A stretch of DNA of 7,421 nt. Source: Pseudomonadota bacterium (GTDB lineage: Bacteria; Pseudomonadota; Gammaproteobacteria; Burkholderiales; Nitrosomonadaceae). Of this stretch, positions 1 through 5,760 are shown piece by piece (positions within the stretch are counted from its first letter, which is position 1; every line of letters begins with the position of its first letter). The translations under genes were made by a program, and so were the position numbers. The notes beneath the pieces are model-generated. The model made no database searches, had not been told where the DNA came from, and saw only the letters and a list, made by a program, of their open reading frames with translations. Location: positions 1 to 7,421 of the forward strand of contig JAFEEV010000238.1 in NCBI GenBank assembly GCA_018240935.1. The letters run 5' to 3'.

Positions 1-27
1 ATATTTGAATCTACAAGCAACATTATC

Positions 28-1116
28 ATGTCGTTCATAGCATCCCGGCTAATCCATTGGCATCACGATCATGGCCGCCATCACTTGCCTTGGCAACGTA
101 ATCGGGATCCTTATGCCATTTGGTTATCCGAAATCATGTTGCAACAAACACAGGTCAATACAGTCATCCCCTATTACACCCGGTTCATGCAAGCATTCCC
201 AACCGTTGCAAGTCTGGCGCAAGCGCCGCTGGATGATGTATTGGCTTTATGGAGCGGCCTTGGTTACTACTCCCGCGCCCGCAATCTGCATTTGGCCGCG
301 CAAAAAATTGTGCGGAACCATCACGGGCAATTTCCCGCCACACGAGCAGATATTCAAATGCTGCCCGGAATTGGGCGATCGACCGCCGCCGCTATCGCTG
401 TTTTTGCTTTCGGCCAGCGCGAAGCGATTCTGGACGGTAATGTAAAACGGATATTCGCACGCTTTTTTGGCATCAGCGGCTATCCAGGAGAACTGAAGAC
501 TCAAAACCGTTTATGGGAAAAAGCCGGGGAATCCCTGCCCGTCGACTGCAGCAATGGTGCGATCGAAACCTACACCCAGGCTCTGATGGATCTTGGCGCC
601 ACAGTCTGTACACGCAGCACCCCGCACTGCGAATCTTGCCCGCTACGAGCACAGTGCGTGGCATTTCAGGAACAGCGTATCGATCAATTACCGGCCGCCA
701 AGCCCCGCAAAGCGCTGCCGCAAAAAGAAACCGTTTTCTTACTGTTACTGCAACAACAGAAATTGCTTTTGCAAAAAAGAGCTGCTTCGGGTGTCTGGGG
801 AGCGTTATGGTGCCCTCCGGAAATTGCAACCGGCGTCGATGCCGCTGATTACTGCCGGCACCACCTGGGAATGCACGTTAAACAGTCATTCGAACTGCCT
901 TCTCTGGATCATCGATTCACCCACTTCAAACTGCGTATTCATCCACGCGTGCTGCACGTCGCCCCGGATTCCCGCATTACCGTACCGGAATCGATCTGGA
1001 TCAACCCGGTTGATGCGCTTGAGCATGGCATCCCGGCGCCGGTCAGAAAGCTATTAAAACAAAACTTTCTGCCGGATAATCTGGCTGCGGGTATCCGGGC
1101 TAAAAATCATGGATAA
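28..1116 (+). CDS. mutY: Adenine-DNA glycosylase MutY
   Basis: MutY removes adenine mispaired with 8-oxoguanine or guanine in cytoplasmic base-excision repair. The 362 residues match the usual length (about 350). The HhH-GPD catalytic domain fills roughly residues 1-215. It contains the LPW segment at 20-22, catalytic Glu35 in SEIMLQQTQV, the helix-hairpin-helix LPGIGRSTAAAI at 112-123 and catalytic Asp136 in LDGNVKR. The [4Fe-4S] ligands Cys194, Cys201, Cys204 and Cys210 have the family spacing C-X6-C-X2-C-X5-C. A NUDIX-like C-terminal domain, which recognises 8-oxoG, begins near residue 233 and includes the FTHF segment. The ATG at 28 places Glu35 close to its E. coli position (37). No Shine-Dalgarno is visible, and the frame stays open to base 1, so an upstream start outside the window cannot be excluded. 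The gene overlaps the next one by 8 bases. Identification is secure; only the exact start is open. Confidence 0.96.
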   Translation: MSFIASRLIHWHHDHGRHHLPWQRNRDPYAIWLSEIMLQQTQVNTVIPYYTRFMQAFPTVASLAQAPLDDVLALWSGLGYYSRARNLHLAAQKIVRNHHGQFPATRADIQMLPGIGRSTAAAIAVFAFGQREAILDGNVKRIFARFFGISGYPGELKTQNRLWEKAGESLPVDCSNGAIETYTQALMDLGATVCTRSTPHCESCPLRAQCVAFQEQRIDQLPAAKPRKALPQKETVFLLLLQQQKLLLQKRAASGVWGALWCPPEIATGVDAADYCRHHLGMHVKQSFELPSLDHRFTHFKLRIHPRVLHVAPDSRITVPESIWINPVDALEHGIPAPVRKLLKQNFLPDNLAAGIRAKNHG

Positions 1117-1735
1117 TCTGCCGGAATGGAAGAAGAATCAGCGCAAGCAGCTGATCGCCGCGCGCGAAGCCATACCGGCGGAACATTACCAGTTATGGAG
1201 CCGGGCAATCACCAATTTCCTCAAACAAGGCCTGGCGCAGGCGCAGCACATGACCATCGGGATTTACTGGCCGTTCCGCGGCGAATACGATCCGCGATGT
1301 ATCGCCGAATGCTTCTTGCAGCGCGGCGCGACGCTGGCGTTACCGGAAGTAACGGGCAAGGATGAGCCGCTGTGTTTCCGCGAATGGTCACCGGATACAC
1401 CGGTGAAAAACGGCGCCTACGGCATTCCGGTTCCGCTGGAAACGCGGATTGTCCGCCTGGATGCGGTGATTATCCCGATGGTCGGGTTCGACCGGCATGG
1501 TTACCGGCTGGGCTACGGCAGCGGATACTACGATCGCACCCTGGCAACCTATGAGCATCAACCGCTCACTGTCGGCGTGGCATTCGAACTACAACGGCTC
1601 GACAGCATTTATCCGCAAGCGCACGACATCTCGATGCACTATGTGGTAACGGAAGCGGGAATTTTCCGCACTAAAGACCACCAGCTCATACCGGAATCAG
1701 TGCTGCAAAACAATTCCAATAACGAGCGTCCATAA
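1109..1735 (+). CDS. ygfA: 5-formyltetrahydrofolate cyclo-ligase
   Basis: This enzyme (also called Fau, FthC or MTHFS) uses ATP to convert 5-formyl-THF into 5,10-methenyl-THF, returning stored folate to one-carbon metabolism in the cytoplasm. At 208 residues it is slightly longer than many family members. The N-terminal basic segment KKNQRKQLIAARE (8-20) is typical. The substrate region IGIYWPFRGEYDPR lies at 50-63. The nucleotide-binding signature is at 123-143, from PMVGFD to LGYGSGYYDR, followed by the conserved HD and YVVTE at 172-182. The ATG at 1109 lies inside the last codons of mutY (8-base overlap), with only a weak GGG stretch upstream, so translational coupling to mutY is likely. 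The last 20 or so residues are Asn/Gln-rich and look like an unstructured tail. Unlike in enterobacteria, where this gene follows the 6S RNA gene, there is no room here for an RNA gene upstream. Confidence 0.95.
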   Translation: MDNLPEWKKNQRKQLIAAREAIPAEHYQLWSRAITNFLKQGLAQAQHMTIGIYWPFRGEYDPRCIAECFLQRGATLALPEVTGKDEPLCFREWSPDTPVKNGAYGIPVPLETRIVRLDAVIIPMVGFDRHGYRLGYGSGYYDRTLATYEHQPLTVGVAFELQRLDSIYPQAHDISMHYVVTEAGIFRTKDHQLIPESVLQNNSNNERP

Positions 1736-1752
1736 AGCGCACGTCAGTTTTT
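1722..1752 (+). terminator. Possible intrinsic terminator of the mutY-ygfA unit
   Basis: ACGAGCG (1722-1728) can pair with CGCACGT (1738-1744) around a 9-base loop, with one A-A mismatch in the stem. Three bases later comes a run of five T (1748-1752). The arms overlap the end of ygfA and the stop codon of the convergent ubiX. The stem is short and imperfect, so this is a weak candidate. On the minus strand the hairpin is not followed by a U-run, so it would act mainly on plus-strand transcription. Confidence 0.33.
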
Positions 1753-2358
1753 CTCACCCCAGCGGGCAATCAGGTCATGTTTCACGCCCAAATGGTCGAG
1801 GATGCGCGCCACGACAAAATCCACCAAATCCTGCACCGTTTGCGGATGATGATAAAAACCGGGATTGGCCGGCAAAATGACAGCGCCGCTACGCGCCAGT
1901 TTGAGCATATTTTCCAGATGAATGACCGAGAACGGCATTTCCCGCGGCACGATGATGAGCGAGCGGTTTTCCTTCAGCATGACATCCGCGGCGCGTTCGA
2001 TCAAATTCTGACTCATGCCTGCGGCTACCGCAGCCAAAGTCCCCATCGTGCAGGGACAAATCACCATCGCGTCGGCCGGGTTGGAACCGGAAGCAACCGG
2101 TGCAAACCATTCTTCGCGTCCGAATACCCGCAATTGCCCGGCCGGCGCTTGATAGCGGCGGCTAAAAAAAGCTTCCGCTTCCTTGACGCTGGAAGGCAAC
2201 GCCAAATTCATTTCTTGTTGCGCCACCACTTGCGCCACTTTTGAATACAGCAAGTAAACTTGTTTGCCTTGCTGCAGCAGTATCTCCAGCAAACGAATAC
2301 CGTACGGCATGCCGGATGCGCCGGTAAAAGCCAGAGTAATCGTCTGTGGATGATTCAT
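1744..2358 (-). CDS. ubiX: Flavin prenyltransferase UbiX
   Basis: UbiX joins a dimethylallyl group to reduced FMN, making the prenylated FMN cofactor of the decarboxylase UbiD. That decarboxylase acts on 4-hydroxy-3-polyprenylbenzoate in ubiquinone synthesis. The 204-residue length is normal. The flavin-binding motif FTGASG is at 11-16. PCTMGTLAAVAAG (102-114) and the PREMPFS block (138-144) are canonical. From memory, the active-site residues described for Pseudomonas UbiX are Ser15, Glu49, Trp84, Lys129, Arg139, Glu140, Tyr169, Arg185 and Trp200; all are found here at the same numbers. The ATG at 2358 gives the correct distance to GASG, but no Shine-Dalgarno precedes it and the start sits inside a 14-base palindrome. 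It follows hprK after 77 bases on the same strand and may be read from that operon or from its own promoter. ubiD is not in the window. Confidence 0.96.
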   Translation of the reverse strand: MNHPQTITLAFTGASGMPYGIRLLEILLQQGKQVYLLYSKVAQVVAQQEMNLALPSSVKEAEAFFSRRYQAPAGQLRVFGREEWFAPVASGSNPADAMVICPCTMGTLAAVAAGMSQNLIERAADVMLKENRSLIIVPREMPFSVIHLENMLKLARSGAVILPANPGFYHHPQTVQDLVDFVVARILDHLGVKHDLIARWGEKN

Positions 2359-2365
2359 ATGAATC
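2352..2365. repeat. 14-bp perfect palindrome over the ubiX start codon
   Basis: GATTCATATGAATC equals its own reverse complement. The ubiX start codon (minus strand, 2356-2358) forms half of its centre. It could be an operator half-site pair or a chance product of the CATATG start context. It has no loop, so it is better viewed as a DNA site than as an RNA hairpin. Confidence 0.4.
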
Positions 2366-2416
2366 GAACTGATTTGGAGGTCACGTCCGGGAACACTGAG
2401 AACAATGAATGCGCAA

Positions 2417-2456
2417 GAATTAACCCGCGCCGGCGCTAATTATTATCGGTTAATTC
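2417..2456 (-). repeat. Inverted repeat spanning the hprK stop codon, possible 3'-end hairpin
   Basis: GAATTAACC (2417-2425) and GGTTAATTC (2448-2456) are perfect 9-base inverted repeats separated by 22 bases. The hprK stop codon (2436-2438) lies between them. The spacer contains a second, GC-only palindrome, GCGCCGGCGC (2427-2436). In the hprK transcript the outer arms could form a stem that closes over the last codons. There is no U-run afterwards, so it is not a standard intrinsic terminator. It could instead stabilise the mRNA 3' end, mark a processing site or bind a protein. The rest of the 77-base hprK-ubiX gap (2359-2435) shows no convincing promoter or ribosome binding site. Confidence 0.45.
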
Positions 2457-3389
2457 GTTATTCATCTCACGCTCGTGGCGTTCGATGAATTCCTTTGTGC
2501 CATCAATCCCGCGTAATTGCAGCACATAATTGCGCACCGCCGCTTCCACCAGAACAGCCAGATTGCGCCCGGCCGCCACGGGAATAACGACCTTGCGGAT
2601 ATCGACATTCATGATGTTTTCGGTCAAATCGCTGATCGGCAGCCGCTCCAATTGACCTGAGCTGGATCCGCCGCTATTTTGCAAATGCACGATCAATTTC
2701 ATATTCTTGCGCCGCCGCACTGCTGTTTCGCCGAAAATAGTACGGATATTCAACATGCCCAGGCCGCGCACTTCCAAATAATCCCGCAGCATCGGCGGAC
2801 AGCGGCCTTCCAGGGTTTCCGGCGCAATGCGCCGCAATTCCACCACGTCATCCGCAACCAAACCGTGGCCGCGGCTGATCAATTCCAGCGCCAATTCACT
2901 TTTACCGACCCCGCTTTCACCGGTTATCATCACACCCATGCCGAGCACGTCCAATAGCACGCCATGTAAGCTGCACGAAGGCGCCAGCGCGGTGCTCAGA
3001 TACGTGCGGATCAGCCAGATCACTTCCAGACCGGGAAAAGGGGAGTGCAGCAATGGAATATTGTTTGCGCTTGCCATGTTGAGGATCGGCGGCGGAACTT
3101 CGGCATTGTCCGCGACGATGATGCAAGCCAGATTAATCTGCGTCAACTGATTGATCTTTTTTTCCAGCGCAGCCGCGTCGAGTTTATTCAAATAATGAAT
3201 TTCATCGCTGCTGATGACTTGTATCCAATCCGGGTGAATGAAATTCAAGTGACCGATCATGCCTTGGCCCGATTGCGCTATTTCCTCGTCGCTGAGCTCG
3301 ATATTGGCGCCGGCCTGACCGGTTATCCAAGTCAGTTTGAGTTTGTCTTTCTTGTCCTCGAAAAGCTGTGCAATACTAATTCGCGACAT
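2436..3389 (-). CDS. hprK: HPr kinase/phosphorylase
   Basis: HprK phosphorylates the phosphocarrier HPr on a serine using ATP or pyrophosphate, and also reverses the reaction. In proteobacteria it belongs to an incomplete, regulatory PTS rather than to sugar uptake. With the chosen start the protein has 317 residues, normal for the family. The N-terminal domain covers about 1-130. The C-terminal kinase domain shows the conserved His142 in SLHGVLLDV, the P-loop GESGVGKS at 157-164, the acidic pair Asp180-Asp181, and the family signature EVRGLGMLNIRTIFG at 206-220. A KVVIPVAAGRN segment follows at 266-276. I chose the ATG at 3389 because families typically begin like MSRISIAQLFED. The open frame continues to 3431, but those 14 extra residues lie wholly inside ptsN and are not family-like. 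The start overlaps the ptsN end by 14 bases, with a weak GGGA upstream, which suggests coupling. Confidence 0.95.
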   Translation of the reverse strand: MSRISIAQLFEDKKDKLKLTWITGQAGANIELSDEEIAQSGQGMIGHLNFIHPDWIQVISSDEIHYLNKLDAAALEKKINQLTQINLACIIVADNAEVPPPILNMASANNIPLLHSPFPGLEVIWLIRTYLSTALAPSCSLHGVLLDVLGMGVMITGESGVGKSELALELISRGHGLVADDVVELRRIAPETLEGRCPPMLRDYLEVRGLGMLNIRTIFGETAVRRRKNMKLIVHLQNSGGSSSGQLERLPISDLTENIMNVDIRKVVIPVAAGRNLAVLVEAAVRNYVLQLRGIDGTKEFIERHEREMNNELTDNN

Positions 3390-3843
3390 TGGGTTCCCAG
3401 TCCGTAATGAGCTTATGAATCTGCGCGGCATCTTTGCATTTCAGGATACTTTCACGAAATTGCTTATCACTGAACATTTGCGCCAGCTCGCTCAAGATTT
3501 GCAAGTGCTTGTCAGTGGCTTTTTCCGGAACCAATAAAATGCAGGCAATGTTAACCGGCTGACCGTCGGGCGCATCGAACGGTATCGCTTCCTTCATCGT
3601 CACCAGCGCCGCGATCGCTTCGCGCAGCCCTTTAATCCGGCCATGCGGAATGGCAACACCTTGTCCTAAGCCGGTTGAACCCAATTTCTCGCGCGCAAAC
3701 AGGCTGTCAAAAACCTGACTGCGTGCAATCTGATTGGTATTCTCGAATAATAGCCCGGCTTGTTCAAAAACACGTTTTTTGCTGCTGACGTCAAGATCGA
3801 CAATGACATTGGTCAATGGCAGCAATTGCGAAATTTGATTCAT
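3376..3843 (-). CDS. ptsN: Nitrogen PTS regulatory protein EIIA-Ntr (PtsN)
   Basis: PtsN is the last phospho-acceptor of the regulatory chain PtsP to NPr/HPr to EIIA-Ntr. It is cytoplasmic and transports no sugar. In studied relatives its phosphorylation state controls potassium handling, stress responses and other regulators. The 155-residue length is standard for the PTS EIIA type-2 fold. The phosphorylated histidine is His67 in GVAIPHGR, preceded by the typical REKLGSTGLGQ (51-61). The LLVPEKATDKHLQIL block in the second half is also characteristic. No Shine-Dalgarno is seen before the ATG at 3843. A 68-base leader separates it from hpf and holds a hairpin and an ATG microrepeat. The 3' end overlaps hprK, whose substrate HPr is the likely phosphate donor for PtsN, so the two products act on the same phosphocarrier. 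The genes for HPr and enzyme I are not in this window. Confidence 0.95.
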   Translation of the reverse strand: MNQISQLLPLTNVIVDLDVSSKKRVFEQAGLLFENTNQIARSQVFDSLFAREKLGSTGLGQGVAIPHGRIKGLREAIAALVTMKEAIPFDAPDGQPVNIACILLVPEKATDKHLQILSELAQMFSDKQFRESILKCKDAAQIHKLITDWEPNVAN

Positions 3844-3856
3844 GAAAAATGGAATG

Positions 3857-3900
3857 ATTTCATTGAAATGATGATGATGCCATCATGCCTCAAGCATGAT
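3857..3900 (-). other. Structured leader between hpf and ptsN: palindrome, ATG repeat, hairpin
   Basis: The 68-base hpf-ptsN gap (3844-3911) contains three small elements. ATCATGC (3882-3888) and GCATGAT (3894-3900) form a perfect 7-bp stem with a 5-base loop. Four tandem ATG trinucleotides cover 3868-3879 (CAT on the transcribed strand). ATTTCATTGAAAT (3857-3869) is a 13-base palindrome with one central base. No U-run follows the hairpin on the minus strand, so it is not a classical terminator. It could tune the ratio of hpf to ptsN expression, or be neutral. Confidence 0.35.
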
Positions 3901-3911
3901 ACCGCACCATC

Positions 3912-4238
3912 CTACTGCTCAAGATCTTGATCTTTCAACGCGCCGTGATTGCGCCGTTCAAGATTCTTTTCCTTGTGTTTGAGGATTTGCCGGTCCAATT
4001 TGTCTACCAGGCTATCGATCGATGCATACATGTCCTCACTGTCGGTTTCGACAAAAATGTCTTTACCGCGTATATGAACATTCGCTTCCGCTTTTTGCTT
4101 GAGTTTTTCTACCGATAAAATAACGCTGACGTCAATGACATGATCAAAATGACGCGTAATTTTACTGATCTTTGAAGTGACATAATCACGCATGGCATCA
4201 GTAATCTCAACATGGTTACCGGTAAGTTTTAAGTTCAT
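3912..4238 (-). CDS. hpf: Ribosome hibernation-promoting factor, short form
   Basis: HPF binds the 30S decoding region of idle ribosomes and promotes formation of inactive 100S dimers in stationary phase or starvation. The 108 residues form one S30AE/YfiA domain. They begin MNLKLTGNHVEITDAMRDYV, very like E. coli HPF. The later DMYASIDSLVDKLDRQILKHKEK helix (about 69-91) carries the basic residues that contact rRNA in the family. After residue 92 there is only a short charged tail, so it lacks the dimerisation domain of long HPF; dimer formation would need RMF or another partner. The ATG at 4238 has the best ribosome binding site in the window (AGAGG, 7-base spacing). It lies 19 bases after rpoN, the conserved position of this gene in proteobacteria. 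Confidence 0.95.
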   Translation of the reverse strand: MNLKLTGNHVEITDAMRDYVTSKISKITRHFDHVIDVSVILSVEKLKQKAEANVHIRGKDIFVETDSEDMYASIDSLVDKLDRQILKHKEKNLERRNHGALKDQDLEQ

Positions 4239-4245
4239 TATCCTT

Positions 4246-4250
4246 CCTCT
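4246..4250 (-). promoter_or_regulatory. Strong Shine-Dalgarno of hpf
   Basis: On the minus strand AGAGGAAGGATA directly precedes the hpf ATG, placing AGAGG 7 bases from the start. It supports the chosen start. It stands out because the other starts in the window have weak or no recognisable Shine-Dalgarno. Confidence 0.7.
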
Positions 4251-4257
4251 AATCTGG

Positions 4258-5706
4258 TTAAAAAGATTTGCGAAGATTTGCCGCCGGAATCTGCAATGAT
4301 TCCCGGTACTTCGCTATGGTTCGACGAGCAACGACAATGCCTTGTTGCTCAAGAATACTTGAAATTTTATTATCGCTCAGTGGCTTTCTTGGATTTTCTT
4401 CCTGTACCAATTGCTTGATCAGCGCACGAATCGCGGTAGCGGAGCAGGCTCCTCCCGTATCCGTGGCGACATGGCTGCCAAAAAAATACTTCAGCTCAAA
4501 AATACCCCGCGGAGTATACATAAATTTCTGTGTCGTTACCCGAGATACTGTTGATTCATGCAGGTCCAGTGTTTCCGCAATTTCGCGCAGCACCAATGGC
4601 CGCATCGCAACTTCGCCGTGCTCAAAAAATTGCTGTTGCCGCTCCACGATGGCACTGGCTACTTTCAAAATGGTATTGGAACGCTGTTCAATATTCTTAA
4701 TTAACCACTTAGCTTCATTCAGCTGACCGATCAATTGATGCGCCGAGCGTTGCTCCTGTTTGAGTATGTTAGCATAGAGACGATTAATATTGAGGCGCGG
4801 GATAGCATGACTGTTCAGATTCGCCACCCACACACCATCCTTTTTCGTCACTGTAATATCCGGCACGATGTAGCGTTCGCTATGAGAATCAAACTGAGCG
4901 CCCGGCTTGGGGTTTAAACCGGTAATCAATTTGTTGATGATCCGCAAAGTATCGTCGTCACAAGCCAATAGCTTCTTTATCTGATTGAAATCATGCGCTG
5001 CCAGAATTTCCAGATATTCCTGCACGACCTTAATCGCTTGCTCGCGGTGATCGACGTTACCGGGCATAGCCCGCAACTGCAATACCAGGCATTCCTGCAA
5101 ATTGCGCGCGCCCACGCCTGCCGGATCAAAATGTTGCAAATGCTGGAGCGCGCTTTGCACTTCATCGAAACTAATGTCCAATTCCGGCGGCAACAAAGTC
5201 ATCAGCTCATTCAAGTCTTGTAACAAATAACCATCATCGTCGAGACTGTCGATCAGCGCGCCCATGATTATTTTTTCACGCTCGGAAAGCTGGCTCAGGC
5301 AAACCTGAAAATTCAGGTGATCACGTAGACTTAATGGCCGGTCCGGTATTTGCGGCGCTTCCATGTCATCATCCTCGGGAGTGCCATACGAGATACTTTC
5401 TTGCTGCCATTCGGAATCTTGCGAGAACCTATCTTCCGGTTCCGCTTTCACTTCCGCAACTTCATCGGGCGCCGGAGCGCCATCAAAATCCGCCGATTCC
5501 GCAGCTGGTTGCGCAGGTTCATAGGAATCGTCAGCAGACGGCGCATTCCATTCCTCGCTTATTTCCAGCAATGGATTCTCCTGCACCATTCTTTCAATTT
5601 CTTGATTGAGATCGAGCGTAGATAACTGCAATAACCGGATGGATTGTTGCAGTTGCGGCGTAAGTTTAAGCTGCTGAGATACCTTTAATTGGAGTGTCGG
5701 TTTCAT
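4258..5706 (-). CDS. rpoN: RNA polymerase sigma-54 factor RpoN
   Basis: RpoN directs RNA polymerase to -24/-12 promoters that need ATP-driven enhancer-binding activators. With the ATG at 5706 the protein has 482 residues, normal for the family. Region I (1-50) is Gln/Leu-rich and begins MKPTLQLKVSQQLKLTPQL, as expected. Region II (about 51-122) is acidic. The core-binding region III starts near SLRDHL (126-131). The helix-turn-helix that reads the -12 element is near 374-390 (REIAETLDLHESTVSRV), and PRGIFELKYFF follows. The RpoN box, which reads the -24 element, is ARRTIAKYRE at 460-469, with Ile in place of the usual Val. The open frame reaches a GTG at 5736, but the 10 extra residues do not resemble the family N-terminus. 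It lies 54 bases after lptB; no clear Shine-Dalgarno is visible. Confidence 0.97.
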   Translation of the reverse strand: MKPTLQLKVSQQLKLTPQLQQSIRLLQLSTLDLNQEIERMVQENPLLEISEEWNAPSADDSYEPAQPAAESADFDGAPAPDEVAEVKAEPEDRFSQDSEWQQESISYGTPEDDDMEAPQIPDRPLSLRDHLNFQVCLSQLSEREKIIMGALIDSLDDDGYLLQDLNELMTLLPPELDISFDEVQSALQHLQHFDPAGVGARNLQECLVLQLRAMPGNVDHREQAIKVVQEYLEILAAHDFNQIKKLLACDDDTLRIINKLITGLNPKPGAQFDSHSERYIVPDITVTKKDGVWVANLNSHAIPRLNINRLYANILKQEQRSAHQLIGQLNEAKWLIKNIEQRSNTILKVASAIVERQQQFFEHGEVAMRPLVLREIAETLDLHESTVSRVTTQKFMYTPRGIFELKYFFGSHVATDTGGACSATAIRALIKQLVQEENPRKPLSDNKISSILEQQGIVVARRTIAKYRESLQIPAANLRKSF

Positions 5707-5760
5707 GATTCTGAAAAAACAGCCATCGTAAAACACTTCAGCTTCAGTTGATTCATCCTG
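5707..5760 (-). other. lptB-rpoN spacer, possible internal promoter region
   Basis: This 54-base gap contains a tandem CTTCAG repeat (5736-5747) and a TACGAT hexamer on the minus strand that resembles a -10 element, but no good -35 at the proper distance. A run of six A (5714-5719) reads as U6 in the transcript but has no hairpin before it. A separate rpoN promoter is possible but not demonstrated by the sequence. Confidence 0.2.

Noticed and set aside
473..829. 118-codon minus-strand open frame inside mutY
   Set aside because: It is antisense to the Fe-S and linker regions of MutY, with no recognisable domain or start signal.
1777..2244. 155-codon plus-strand open frame antisense to ubiX
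   Set aside because: It is fully covered by the well-supported ubiX, its translation has no recognisable family pattern, and it appears to be a mirror of the coding strand.
2427..2436. GCGCCGGCGC as a stand-alone terminator hairpin
   Set aside because: A self-complementary decamer leaves no usable loop and no U-run follows; I kept it only as part of the larger inverted repeat.
3611..3618. GCGATCGC octamer, also at 6761-6768
   Set aside because: It resembles the cyanobacterial HIP1 repeat, but two copies within coding sequence of this composition are compatible with chance, and nothing else suggests a cyanobacterium.
3651..3666. Sigma-54 promoter-like sequence TGGCAACACCTTGT on the plus strand
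   Set aside because: It lacks the essential GC of the -12 element and lies within the conserved GVAIPH codons of ptsN, pointing toward no plausible gene.
5334..5625. Two plus-strand open frames of 91 codons each opposite the acidic region of rpoN
   Set aside because: They overlap each other and rpoN, lack ribosome binding sites and have low-complexity translations expected opposite an acidic, biased region.
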